From the NCBI GenBank assembly GCA_963787195.1, contig CAWBCI010000060.1, positions 1 through 64,000 of the forward strand: DNA of 64,000 nucleotides, read 5' to 3'. Under the pieces are notes generated by a model. It did not search any database, was not told where the DNA came from, and worked only from the letters and a program-made list of their open reading frames with translations. Below, piece after piece: positions 11,043-19,170 of this stretch (positions are counted from its first letter, which is position 1; every line of letters starts with the position of its first letter). This DNA comes from CAWBCI01 sp963787195 (lineage in GTDB: Bacteria > Bacteroidota > Bacteroidia > Bacteroidales > JAGOPY01). Both the position numbers and the translations under genes were made by a program.

Positions 11043-11768
11043 ATGAAAAAACAAGCTTTGATTGCACTTCTTATTTGTTTTGCAACCCTGCCAGGTTGGT
11101 CGCAAACAAGATTTAATGAACAAATCCCCCTCATTGGTGATACGGCTATAGCCTTCACCGCTGAATCTACAAACGGACCTATCACATTTCCCCAGGATTA
11201 TGGAAAAAAGTGGAAGATCCTGTTTAGTCATCCCAAAGATTTTACCCCGGTTTGCTCTTCAGAAATTCTGGAATTGGCAGCTTTACAGCCCGATTTTAAT
11301 AAATTAAACACTGCAGTTGTGGTGCTTTCGACTGACAAGCTCTCAATGCATAAATCATGGAAAGAATCATTAGAAACCCTGGATTATCAGGGCATGGGTC
11401 CCCAAAAGATCGACTTTCCGCTTGTAGCTGATGCAAGCAAGGCAATTTCCAGAGAGTATGGAATGCTCCACGACGATTCAAACACAACCAGGGATGTCAG
11501 GGGAGTATTTATCATCGACCCTGATAACATAATACAAGCTGTCTATTTCTATCCCATGAATGTCGGAAGAAACATGAATGAGATAAAAAGGACGCTTGTT
11601 GCCTTGCAGACTGCAAGAGCTAATGTCGCTCTCCCGGCCGACTGGGAACCTGGAAAAGATGTCATCCTTGAGTATCCGACTCCTCAAGAAAAAGCGGAGA
11701 TAGGAAAACCCAATTCGGACGTCTATCAGGTTGCCTGGTATATGACCTTTATGAAGGAGAAGCAATAG
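11043..11768 (+). CDS. Exported 1-Cys peroxiredoxin (Prx6 type)
   Basis: 241 residues. The signal peptide (MKKQALIALLICFATLPGWSQ) predicts export to the periplasm or beyond. The mature part is a complete AhpC/TSA peroxiredoxin of the Prx6 class: the peroxidatic motif 'HPKDFTPVCSSE' and the long C-terminal arm ('VALPADWEPGKDVI', 'PNSDVYQVAWY') typical of Prx6. The motif cysteine is the only cysteine in the mature chain, so this is a 1-Cys enzyme that needs an external thiol or other reductant. The family reduces hydrogen peroxide, organic peroxides and peroxynitrite. It is monocistronic, with its own promoter and terminator. Most bacterial Prx6 enzymes are cytosolic, so the export signal is the noteworthy point. 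Confidence 0.92.
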   Translation: MKKQALIALLICFATLPGWSQTRFNEQIPLIGDTAIAFTAESTNGPITFPQDYGKKWKILFSHPKDFTPVCSSEILELAALQPDFNKLNTAVVVLSTDKLSMHKSWKESLETLDYQGMGPQKIDFPLVADASKAISREYGMLHDDSNTTRDVRGVFIIDPDNIIQAVYFYPMNVGRNMNEIKRTLVALQTARANVALPADWEPGKDVILEYPTPQEKAEIGKPNSDVYQVAWYMTFMKEKQ

Positions 11769-11811
11769 AATTTTCTAAGATTTTATCTTCCTTCTCAAAT
11801 GAAAGGAGAAT

Positions 11812-11848
11812 AAAAAAAGCCCGCGACGAAAGTCTGCGGGTTTTTTTT
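11812..11848 (+). terminator. Rho-independent terminator of the peroxiredoxin gene
   Basis: A-run, CCCGC stem, 11-base loop, GCGGG stem and an eight-T run, 44 bases after the stop codon. Confidence 0.85.
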
Positions 11849-12054
11849 GACCACTATTAAAACTTTCATTCTGATATATTATACCCAAAATGACATAAAC
11901 ATTAAGTCAATTATTTGATAAGGATATTTTTGTGTGAATGATATTTGGTAAATTTTTCCCTTTTGATTATTATAAATGTGCCCACTTTTATGCAAATTAT
12001 ATGCATAAAAAAAGGCAATCACAGAACTGAATCTGCAACTGCCTTGTTCTACCG

Positions 12055-12129
12055 TCGGAGTGGAGAGATTTGAACTCTCGACCTCTTGACCCCCAGTCAA
12101 GCACGCTAACCAGGCTGCGCCACACCCCG
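12055..12129 (-). tRNA. tRNA-Pro (anticodon GGG)
   Basis: The minus strand folds as a complete cloverleaf. The acceptor stem CGGGGTG pairs with CACTCCG. The anticodon stem CTTGA/TCAAG holds the loop CTGGGGG, giving anticodon GGG. The T stem GAGAG/CTCTC encloses TTCAAAT. The discriminator base is A. CCA is not encoded, so it must be added after transcription. Confidence 0.95.
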
Positions 12130-12151
12130 AATAAATTTAGAACACATTTTG

Positions 12152-12239
12152 ACCATTTTGAACTCGCGACCTTCCCGACTTAGTCGGGACACCCTAACCA
12201 GTCCCGAAAACTCGGGATCGGGAGCTGCGCCACACCCCG
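12152..12239 (-). pseudogene. Decayed tRNA-Pro copy with inserted palindromes
   Basis: The minus strand begins exactly like the intact tRNA-Pro 109 bases away (CGGGGTGTGGCGCAG) and keeps CTGGTTAG and the T-loop part GAGTTCAAA. Three features make it non-functional. About 22 extra bases, a TCCCGA/TCGGGA hairpin, sit in the D-loop (12202-12223). The anticodon arm is replaced by another TCCCGA...TCGGGA palindrome (12173-12189), whose loop lacks U33. The T stem and 3' acceptor strand no longer pair. It looks like a duplicated tRNA gene that was invaded by small palindromes and then decayed. Confidence 0.7.
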
Positions 12240-12354
12240 TTTTTCTGTTAAGAAGCTGCAAAGATAATAAATTTTTATTCCTGATAAAAGCTTTGCTTTT
12301 GCCTTTTTTGGGAAGCCCTGATCTGTTAACCCTTCACCTCATTCCGTCAAATTG

Positions 12355-12657
12355 TCATTTCTTTGAAAATAATTTCCCTATACGGCTAAAAAACCTTTTT
12401 TCAAAATCCCAGAAAAATCTAAACTGCCCGAAAATAAAGCCAAAGGCAAGGAGAAGTACATTGTAAACCGGAAGGGTGATAAAAATAAATAGTACTATCC
12501 TTATCATCCAGCCTCTCTCCTCAGGTATCCCCATCAGTCTGAATATCAAATCTTCAACATATAACACAGAAAAGCCGGTACAGGTAAAAACGATCAGGAT
12601 TATGATTACCCTGAGAGTGGAGCCAAGGCCCCAGTGTTTTTTAAGGCGTTCTAACAT
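12355..12657 (-). CDS. Small two-helix membrane protein (DUF6787-like)
   Basis: 100 residues with two long hydrophobic segments (about 17-38 and 50-75), a basic N-terminus ('MLERLKKHWGLGS') and a strongly basic C-terminus ('FEKRFFSRIGKLFSKK'). The pattern fits a small Bacteroidota-restricted inner-membrane family that I recognise as DUF6787-like; the function is unknown. The start ATG at 12657 faces the trxB control region. No partner gene adjoins it. Confidence 0.7.
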   Translation of the reverse strand: MLERLKKHWGLGSTLRVIIILIVFTCTGFSVLYVEDLIFRLMGIPEERGWMIRIVLFIFITLPVYNVLLLAFGFIFGQFRFFWDFEKRFFSRIGKLFSKK

Positions 12658-12715
12658 TTAGTATATTTTGAAAATATTGGCAGTACAAAAATAATCTAAA
12701 AGTCAAGAAATTAGA

Positions 12716-12882
12716 TACCCCACCGCAAGCAGCGGTGTATCTTAAGGAAATATCTCTTCTTCATCTCAAGAGACGGGGAATTTAATCCTATCAGATCCCG
12801 AATAAGACTTCGTCTTTTCGGGATCAATTCGACTAAGAATTTTTTCTTCACTTCGCTTGAAAAAATTGAGTCTCATTGATTA
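12716..12882. repeat. Composite hairpin repeat, copy A (full length)
   Basis: Four successive inverted repeats: ACCGC/GCGGT near 12722-12737, TCTCTT/AAGAGA near 12755-12775, GATCCCGAA...TTCGGGATC at 12794-12825 with inner AAGAC/GTCTT, and AATTTTTTC/GAAAAAATT at about 12838-12867. The left half recurs at 26630-26717 and the right half at 18965-19051 and 49887-49973. It encodes nothing. It fits a REP/MITE-like family present in intergenic DNA. Confidence 0.75.
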
Positions 12883-12888
12883 AGGCAT

Positions 12889-12972
12889 GATAATTGACTT
12901 GCAGGTGGGCTCAGGCTTAATGTCATCCGCTTTTTGAATGAGCCGATGAAGCTCTGCAAGCCTGCAATTATC
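12889..12972. promoter_or_regulatory. Imperfect inverted repeat just upstream of the trxB promoter
   Basis: GATAATTG...TTGCAGG at the left pairs with CCTGCAATTATC at the right, with a five-base bulge. Inside, GGCTCA (12908-12913) pairs with TGAGCC (12939-12944). It ends 12 bases before the -7 element of trxB, so it may be a regulatory site or a structured transcript end. Confidence 0.4.
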
Positions 12973-12983
12973 AAAAAATTAGC

Positions 12984-12991
12984 TAATTTTG
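12984..12991 (+). promoter_or_regulatory. -7 promoter element of trxB
   Basis: TAATTTTG matches TAnnTTTG and ends 22 bases before the ATG at 13014. Confidence 0.55.
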
Positions 12992-13013
12992 CACCAAATT
13001 AAATTAATTAAAA

Positions 13014-13967
13014 ATGAGTGAAAATATTGAAAACGTAAAATGCCTGATCATAGGTTCCGGTCCCGCCGGATATACAGCAGCCATTTACGCATCCAGGGCA
13101 GACCTGAAGCCAGTTATGTATGAAGGAATCCAACCGGGCGGACAGCTCACAACTACTACCGAGGTGGAGAATTTCCCGGGTTATCCCGATGGAGTTACCG
13201 GTCCTGTTATGATGGAAGACCTGAAAAAGCAGGCAGAACGCTTCGGAACAGATGTCCGTTTCGGAATCATTACCGAAGTGGATCTTTCCAAACGCCCATT
13301 CAAGGCAGTAGCAGACGACGGAAAGACTATTATGGCACAGACTATAATTATCTCAACCGGAGCAACTGCCAAATACCTTGGCATCGAATCAGAAGTGAGG
13401 TTCATGGGTGCCGGTGTATCTGCATGTGCTACCTGTGACGGCTTTTTCTATAAAGGAAAAGATGTAGTGGTTGTAGGTGGAGGAGATACCGCCGCCGAGG
13501 AAGCCAGCTACCTTGCCAATCTCTGTCATAAAGTGCATCTGGTTCACCGCCGTGATGAACTGCGGGCTTCCAAAGCCATGCAACATCGCGTTCTGAACCA
13601 GGCAAATATAGAAGTCCACTGGGACAGCACAGTAAAAGAGATCGTGGGGACTGAGCAAGGATTTAACAAGGCTGTGAACGGGGTCATCATTGAAAATGTG
13701 AAGACCGGGGAAACTAAAAAACTGGATGTCGACGGTTATTTTGTTGCCATCGGGCATAAGCCCAATTCTGATATTTTCCAGGGCCAATTGGATATGGATG
13801 AAGTTGGATATATCAAAACCAAGGCTGATTCTACCAAGACAAATGTGGAAGGCGTATTTGCCTGTGGAGATGTGCAGGACAAGATCTTCCGCCAGGCTGT
13901 CACAGCGGCTGGAACCGGCTGTATGTCGGCCATAGAAGCTGAAAGATATATCTCAAGCGGGGAGTAA
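13014..13967 (+). CDS. trxB: Thioredoxin reductase
   Basis: 317 residues, the usual length. It transfers electrons from NADPH through FAD and a redox-active disulfide to thioredoxin in the cytoplasm. Visible motifs: FAD-binding 'GSGPAGYTAA' near residue 13, the redox motif 'CATC' followed by D ('SACATCDGFFYKGKD') near residue 139, NADPH-binding 'VVGGGDTAAEEA' near 155, and the second FAD motif 'GVFACGDVQD' near 283. It has its own promoter and ends at a 40-base palindromic terminator, so it is monocistronic. It would drive the thioredoxin pool used by Msr-type repair enzymes such as the one at 19171, though no thioredoxin is encoded in the window. Confidence 0.97.
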   Translation: MSENIENVKCLIIGSGPAGYTAAIYASRADLKPVMYEGIQPGGQLTTTTEVENFPGYPDGVTGPVMMEDLKKQAERFGTDVRFGIITEVDLSKRPFKAVADDGKTIMAQTIIISTGATAKYLGIESEVRFMGAGVSACATCDGFFYKGKDVVVVGGGDTAAEEASYLANLCHKVHLVHRRDELRASKAMQHRVLNQANIEVHWDSTVKEIVGTEQGFNKAVNGVIIENVKTGETKKLDVDGYFVAIGHKPNSDIFQGQLDMDEVGYIKTKADSTKTNVEGVFACGDVQDKIFRQAVTAAGTGCMSAIEAERYISSGE

Positions 13968-13982
13968 TTTTTTTCTTTTTTT

Positions 13983-14022
13983 AAAAACTCGGGCTACGAC
14001 TATAGTCGTAGCCCGAGTTTTT
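13983..14022 (+). terminator. 40-base perfect palindrome, terminator of trxB
   Basis: Twenty bases (AAAAACTCGGGCTACGACTA) followed immediately by their exact reverse complement, then more T. It starts 16 bases after the trxB stop. The symmetric A- and T-runs allow termination in either direction. Confidence 0.85.
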
Positions 14023-14077
14023 TGTTTAAGTATATTGGCTACTTTTACCGTTCACCTTTAAAAGACCTGTTTTTCAG

Positions 14078-15016
14078 ATGGGACAGCGTGAAAATATGAT
14101 CATCCGGGCTTCCTGGATTAGCATTACCGGTAATGCCTTCCTGGCCGGGCTTAAGATCGTGATTGGCCTGCTGGCCGGCAGCCTTGCAGTCCTGGCTGAC
14201 GGAATAGACTCGCTCAGTGATATCATCACCTCCTTCATCACACTGATCACCGCCCATATCATCTCCCGTCCCCCTAATATTAAATACACATACGGTTACG
14301 AAAGGGCCGACACCATTGCATCAAAAGCGCTTTCATTCATTATCTTTTTTGCAGGCGCTCAATTGGCCATTTCCACAATCCGGAGACTGATTGAAAATAC
14401 CCCGAGGGAAATTCCTTCAGAAATCGCAATTTATGTCACCCTTGTTTCAATAATTGGAAAGATATTACTGGCCCGCTACCAGAAATCGGTCGGAAAAAAA
14501 ACAGGGAGTTCCATGCTGATTGCCAACGCCCGGAATATGATCAATGATATAATCATTTCCCTGGCGGTCCTGGTAGGACTGATTTTCACCTTTGCTTTGA
14601 AAATGCCGATTTTTGACACAGTAACCGCCCTGGCCGTGAGCGTCTGGATAATGTATATAGCCTACAGGATCTTCATGCAGGCGAACATGGAACTCATGGA
14701 CGGCGTGGAAGACGCTTCGGTATATAACCGGATTTTTGACGCTGTAAGCCGTGTAGAAGGAGTCTTTAATCCCCACCGGGCCAGGGTCAGGAAAATAGGC
14801 TACCAGTTCGTGGTGGCTGTAGATATTGAAGTTGATGGTTCCATAAGTGTGGAGAAAGCCCATGGCCTCGCCCACCGGGTCGAAAAAGAAATACAGGATG
14901 AATTGGAATTTGTTTATGATGTGCTGGTCCATGTAGAGCCGGTTGGGGATATAAACCACGAAGAAAAATTCGGTGTTTCCCGTGAAAATCTGCCTGATCT
15001 TAAAAAAAAGAAATAA
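14078..15016 (+). CDS. Cation diffusion facilitator (CDF) metal exporter
   Basis: 312 residues. Six transmembrane helices occupy roughly residues 1-215, followed by a cytoplasmic ferredoxin-like CDF domain ('RVEGVFNPHRARVRKIGYQFVV', 'HGLAHRVEKEI'). CDF proteins export divalent metals using the proton gradient. The TM2 site is 'DGIDSLSD', the DxxxD pattern seen in FieF. The TM5 site reads 'ANARNMIND', placing Asn where Zn exporters have His and others Asp. That suggests altered metal preference (Fe or Mn rather than Zn), which cannot be settled from sequence. The C-terminus is a lysine run. The gene lies between the trxB terminator and the purL promoter. Confidence 0.9.
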   Translation: MGQRENMIIRASWISITGNAFLAGLKIVIGLLAGSLAVLADGIDSLSDIITSFITLITAHIISRPPNIKYTYGYERADTIASKALSFIIFFAGAQLAISTIRRLIENTPREIPSEIAIYVTLVSIIGKILLARYQKSVGKKTGSSMLIANARNMINDIIISLAVLVGLIFTFALKMPIFDTVTALAVSVWIMYIAYRIFMQANMELMDGVEDASVYNRIFDAVSRVEGVFNPHRARVRKIGYQFVVAVDIEVDGSISVEKAHGLAHRVEKEIQDELEFVYDVLVHVEPVGDINHEEKFGVSRENLPDLKKKK

Positions 15017-15090
15017 GGCAGTGTTGATATTTTTTCAAAAGACCTCCCCTTCCCGGTCCTTCTTCCCTTAAATCTCTGCTAATCATTTCA

Positions 15091-15098
15091 TATCTTTG
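15091..15098 (+). promoter_or_regulatory. -7 promoter element deciding the purL start
   Basis: TATCTTTG matches TAnnTTTG. A potential earlier in-frame start at 15096 lies inside this element, so translation should begin at the ATG at 15135. Confidence 0.6.
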
Positions 15099-15134
15099 CA
15101 CTCTCAAAAGCTTGTAACTCCTAATATATCAGCA

Positions 15135-18100
15135 ATGATCCTGTTTTATAAAAATCATCACCATACTATCTTTGCCGTTGGAAGTCCTGATAAACTCCCG
15201 ACAGAGGATTTGTTAAAACTTTCCTGGCTTTTCGGAAATGCCACAAAAATTGAAGGCGACCTTTTGGAAGGTCGTTTTATCGGCCCAAGGAAAGAGATGA
15301 TCACCCCATGGAGCACCAATGCAGTAGAAATCACACAGAACATGGGCATCCGGGGGATAGAAAGAATAGAGGAATTTTACCCCTTTATCGAAACAGAAGA
15401 GGTTTTTGACCCCATGCTGCAAAGGCTTTATGAAGGACTTGACCAGCATATTTTCACTATAGAGCATAAGCCTGAACCCATCCGGCATATTGACGATATT
15501 GAAGCCTACAATAATGCTGAAGGACTGGCCCTGAGCGGGGATGAAATTGAATACCTGGAACAAGTCAGTTCAAAAATCGGAAGAAAATTAACTGACAGCG
15601 AGGTTTATGGTTTCGCCCAGGTCAATTCCGAGCACTGCCGTCATAAAATCTTCAACGGGACTTTCATTATTGATGGCAAGGAAATGCCTGAATCGCTTTT
15701 CTCCCTTATAAAAAATACATCCAAAACCAATCCCAACAGACTTGTATCTGCTTATAAAGATAATGTTGCATTTGTGGAAGGACCTGAGATGGAAGAGTTT
15801 GCCCCTGAAACCCAGGACAAGCCTGATTTCTTCCGGGTCCGTCAAATTGACTCTGTGATCTCCCTGAAAGCTGAAACCCATAATTTTCCAACAACCGTGG
15901 AGCCTTTCAATGGCGCTGCCACAGGTACCGGAGGTGAAATAAGGGATCGGATGGCAGGAGGAAAAGCCAGCATACCGCTCGCAGGTACTGCCGTTTATAT
16001 GACCTCATATCCACGGACGAAAAACGGAAGGCCATGGGAAGAATATAGCAAAGCCCGGAAATGGCTTTACCAGACCCCTGAGGAAATTCTCATCAAAGCA
16101 TCGAATGGCGCCAGTGACTTCGGGAATAAGTTCGGTCAGCCCCTCATTTGCGGGAGCGTGCTCACTTTTGAACATGAGGCCGGTGATAAGCAATTTGGTT
16201 ATGATAAGGTGATTATGCAGGCCGGTGGGATAGGTTTTGCGGTGAAAGAAGACAGCCTGAAAGATACGCCTGAAGCCGGTGACTTGCTGATAGTCCTGGG
16301 AGGCGATAATTACCGGATCGGGATGGGTGGAGGTGCAGTTTCTTCGGTGGCCACAGGAGAATATGGCAACACCATTGAATTGAATGCCGTTCAGAGAGCT
16401 AACCCTGAAATGCAGAAAAGGGTCTATAATGCTATCCGTGCCATGTCGGAATCGGGGAAAAACCCTGTGGTTTCCATACATGACCACGGCGCCGGCGGAC
16501 ACCTGAACAGTCTCTCTGAATTGGTTGATGCCACCGGTGGACATATCGACATGACGCAACTTCCCATAGGCGACCCTACCCTTTCGGATAAGGAAATCAT
16601 AGGAAATGAGTCCCAGGAAAGAATGGGGCTGCTGATCAAAGCTGCCGACCTTCCATTGCTGGAAAGGATTGCAGAGAGGGAAAGGGCCCCCCTTTACCAC
16701 GCCGGTATGAGTACAGGTGATCACCGGCTGGTCTTTGAGAATGGAAAAGGCGAAAAACCTATAGACCTTGACCTGGCCTATCTTTTCGGAAAAGCCCCGA
16801 AGACAGTCATGGAAGATAAAAGCATTGCAAATCATTATAAAGAACCGGATTATGATCCGGAATTGTGGCAGACTTACCTGGAACAGGTCTTGCAAATCGA
16901 AGCTGTGGCATGTAAAGACTGGCTAACCAACAAAGTCGATCGTTCGGTTAGCGGGAAAGTGGCTAAACAACAATGCGCCGGGCAGGTACAGTTGCCTTTG
17001 AATAACTTAGGCGTGATGGCCCTGGATTACCAGGGAAAAAAAGGTATTGCCACTTCAATTGGCCATGCACCGGTGGCCGGCCTGGCTGACCCTGCAAAGG
17101 GTTCAGTGCTTTCGGTGGCTGAAGCGCTCACGAATATTATCTGGGCCCCGCTTGAAGGCGGGCTTAAAGCGGTTTCGCTCTCTGCAAACTGGATGTGGCC
17201 TGCCAGGAATCCAGGGGAGGATGCCCGTTTATACCGGGCAGCGGAAGCCGTCAGTAAATTTGCTATTGACCTGGGCATCAATATTCCGACCGGTAAAGAC
17301 TCTTTATCGATGACCCAGAAATATCCCGACGGGGAAAAAGTTTATGCGCCAGGAACCGTTATCATTTCGGCGGCTGCCGAAGTGAGCGACATCAGCAAGG
17401 TTGTGGAACCGGTATTACAGCCCGAAGAAGGCAGCCGGCTGATCTATATTGATTTCTCCGGGGATGAATCCGGCCTGGGAGGAAGTAGTTTTGCCCAGAT
17501 AAGGGGTGCTGTTGGAAGGGATGTTCCGGATGTGGCTGAAAGTGATTATTTTGTGAAGGCTTTCAATGCTGTCCAGACTTTAATTAAGGAAGATAAGATC
17601 CTTTCCGGACATGATATTTCGGCCGGTGGGCTGATTACTACCCTGCTTGAAATGACTTTCGGGAGAAATGATACAGGAATGGAAATAGCTTTACCTGATA
17701 GCTTTAACAGTGATATCGTCCACGTACTTTTCAGTGAAAAACCTGGAATCGTACTACAGGTAAAAAATGCTGATGAAGTCGGGGAATTTCTGAAAAATCA
17801 TTCCCTGAATTATACTATTATCGGAAGGTATATTTCTGAACGTAAAATTGATCTGAGTTTTAAGGGGAAAAATTATATCCTGGATATTAATTATTTAAGA
17901 GATATCTGGTATAGCACTTCTTACCTTCTCGATCGCAAACAGGCCGGAGCTCAGCTTGCTGAAAAACGTTTCCGGAATTATGCAAAACAGGAACTCAGTT
18001 TTAAATTTCCTGAAAAATTTATAGGAAAATTCAAGCAATACGGAATAGATCCCCACAGAAAAGTACGGAGCGGAATTAAAGCTGCCATAATCCGGGAAAA

Positions 18101-18830
18101 AGGCGTCAATGGCGACAGGGAAATGGCCTGGGCCATGCATCTTGCAGGTTTTGATGTAAAAGATGTACACATGACTGACCTGATTGCCGGAAGGGAAAAT
18201 CTGGAGGACATTAATCTTATAGTTTTTGTAGGAGGATTTTCAAATTCGGACGTGTTAGGCTCAGCCAAGGGTTGGGCCGGCGCCTTCCTGTATAATGAAA
18301 AAGCAAAAAAGGCCCTGGATAATTTCTATGCCCGCGAGGATACGCTCAGCCTGGGGATTTGTAACGGATGCCAGCTGATGATAGAACTTGGACTGGTTTA
18401 TCCATCGCATAAAGTCAGACCGGCCATGCTGCACAATGCCTCAGGAAAGTTTGAGTCGGCCTTTTTAAACGTGGACATCCCTGAAAATAACAGCATCATG
18501 CTCAAATCCCTCAGTGGCAGCCGGCTTGGGACATGGGTCGCCCATGGGGAAGGAAAATTTGATCTGCCCCTTCCTTTGGAAAATTACAATATAGCTCTGA
18601 AATTCTCTTATGAAGAATATCCGGGAAACCCGAACGGATCTCCCAATGGTACTGCAGGTTTATGCTCGGATGACGGTCGTCACCTGGTCATGATGCCCCA
18701 TCTGGAAAGAGCCATATATCCCTGGAACTGGGCTCATTATCCCGAAGGGAGAAAAACTGATGAAGTAAGTCCCTGGATTGAAGCTTTTATTAATGCACGG
18801 AATTGGATAGCGAATAAAACCCGGAAATAA
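15135..18830 (+). CDS. purL: Phosphoribosylformylglycinamidine synthase, single-chain type
   Basis: 1,231 residues from the ATG at 15135. This is the fourth step of purine synthesis: FGAR + glutamine + ATP gives FGAM. It is the large single-chain form. The order is a PurS-like N-terminal part (to about 150), a linker, a first AIRS-type ATP-binding domain with 'ETHNFPTTVEPFNGAATGTGGEIRD' split across about residues 250-275, a second AIRS half, and a C-terminal class I glutamine amidotransferase (about 965-1231) with nucleophile Cys in 'LGICNGCQLM'. Expected catalytic residues are present and the length is normal. purE lies 33 kb away, so purine genes are scattered here. It has its own promoter and is followed by repeat copy C. 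Confidence 0.97.
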   Translation: MILFYKNHHHTIFAVGSPDKLPTEDLLKLSWLFGNATKIEGDLLEGRFIGPRKEMITPWSTNAVEITQNMGIRGIERIEEFYPFIETEEVFDPMLQRLYEGLDQHIFTIEHKPEPIRHIDDIEAYNNAEGLALSGDEIEYLEQVSSKIGRKLTDSEVYGFAQVNSEHCRHKIFNGTFIIDGKEMPESLFSLIKNTSKTNPNRLVSAYKDNVAFVEGPEMEEFAPETQDKPDFFRVRQIDSVISLKAETHNFPTTVEPFNGAATGTGGEIRDRMAGGKASIPLAGTAVYMTSYPRTKNGRPWEEYSKARKWLYQTPEEILIKASNGASDFGNKFGQPLICGSVLTFEHEAGDKQFGYDKVIMQAGGIGFAVKEDSLKDTPEAGDLLIVLGGDNYRIGMGGGAVSSVATGEYGNTIELNAVQRANPEMQKRVYNAIRAMSESGKNPVVSIHDHGAGGHLNSLSELVDATGGHIDMTQLPIGDPTLSDKEIIGNESQERMGLLIKAADLPLLERIAERERAPLYHAGMSTGDHRLVFENGKGEKPIDLDLAYLFGKAPKTVMEDKSIANHYKEPDYDPELWQTYLEQVLQIEAVACKDWLTNKVDRSVSGKVAKQQCAGQVQLPLNNLGVMALDYQGKKGIATSIGHAPVAGLADPAKGSVLSVAEALTNIIWAPLEGGLKAVSLSANWMWPARNPGEDARLYRAAEAVSKFAIDLGINIPTGKDSLSMTQKYPDGEKVYAPGTVIISAAAEVSDISKVVEPVLQPEEGSRLIYIDFSGDESGLGGSSFAQIRGAVGRDVPDVAESDYFVKAFNAVQTLIKEDKILSGHDISAGGLITTLLEMTFGRNDTGMEIALPDSFNSDIVHVLFSEKPGIVLQVKNADEVGEFLKNHSLNYTIIGRYISERKIDLSFKGKNYILDINYLRDIWYSTSYLLDRKQAGAQLAEKRFRNYAKQELSFKFPEKFIGKFKQYGIDPHRKVRSGIKAAIIREKGVNGDREMAWAMHLAGFDVKDVHMTDLIAGRENLEDINLIVFVGGFSNSDVLGSAKGWAGAFLYNEKAKKALDNFYAREDTLSLGICNGCQLMIELGLVYPSHKVRPAMLHNASGKFESAFLNVDIPENNSIMLKSLSGSRLGTWVAHGEGKFDLPLPLENYNIALKFSYEEYPGNPNGSPNGTAGLCSDDGRHLVMMPHLERAIYPWNWAHYPEGRKTDEVSPWIEAFINARNWIANKTRK

Positions 18831-18964
18831 GGGCTTGTTTGCGGATCAATAATTATCATCCTGATCAGTCCAAATTCAATTTCTTAAAAAATCTTAAAAA
18901 CAAAATTCCTGCCTTCCAGATTCTTATTCTGGCATGGTTATTTCTTATTTGATTTATCCGGAAT

Positions 18965-19051
18965 ATCCCGAATAAGACTTCGTCTTTTCGGGATCAATTT
19001 GACTGACAAATTTTTCTTCGCTTCGTTTGAAAAATTTGAGTCTCATTGATT
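18965..19051. repeat. Composite hairpin repeat, copy C (right half)
   Basis: ATCCCGAA...TTCGGGAT hairpin with inner AAGAC/GTCTT (18965-18994), then AAATTTTTC/GAAAAATTT (19008-19037), then the shared end TGAGTCTCATTGATTAA. It is near-identical to the right half of copy A. The remainder of the 340-base gap between purL and the Msr gene shows nothing else recognisable. Confidence 0.75.
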
Positions 19052-19170
19052 AAAACAAAAAAGTGAAAAGCTTGTTTAATCCATGCTGAATAGATGGATT
19101 AACTTCTTTCAAACTTAAAGAAAAATTGTAATAATTTCTGTTTAGAATAATTTATTTAACGGAAAAATCC

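Noticed and set aside
11879..12100. Minus-strand ORF of 73 codons containing 'VESSNLSTPT'
   Set aside because: It is the translation of the tRNA-Pro gene and its flank; such peptides are a well-known artefact.
12149..12466. Plus-strand ORF of 105 codons over the tRNA remnant
   Set aside because: It runs antisense through the decayed tRNA and into the DUF6787-like gene; no coding character of its own.
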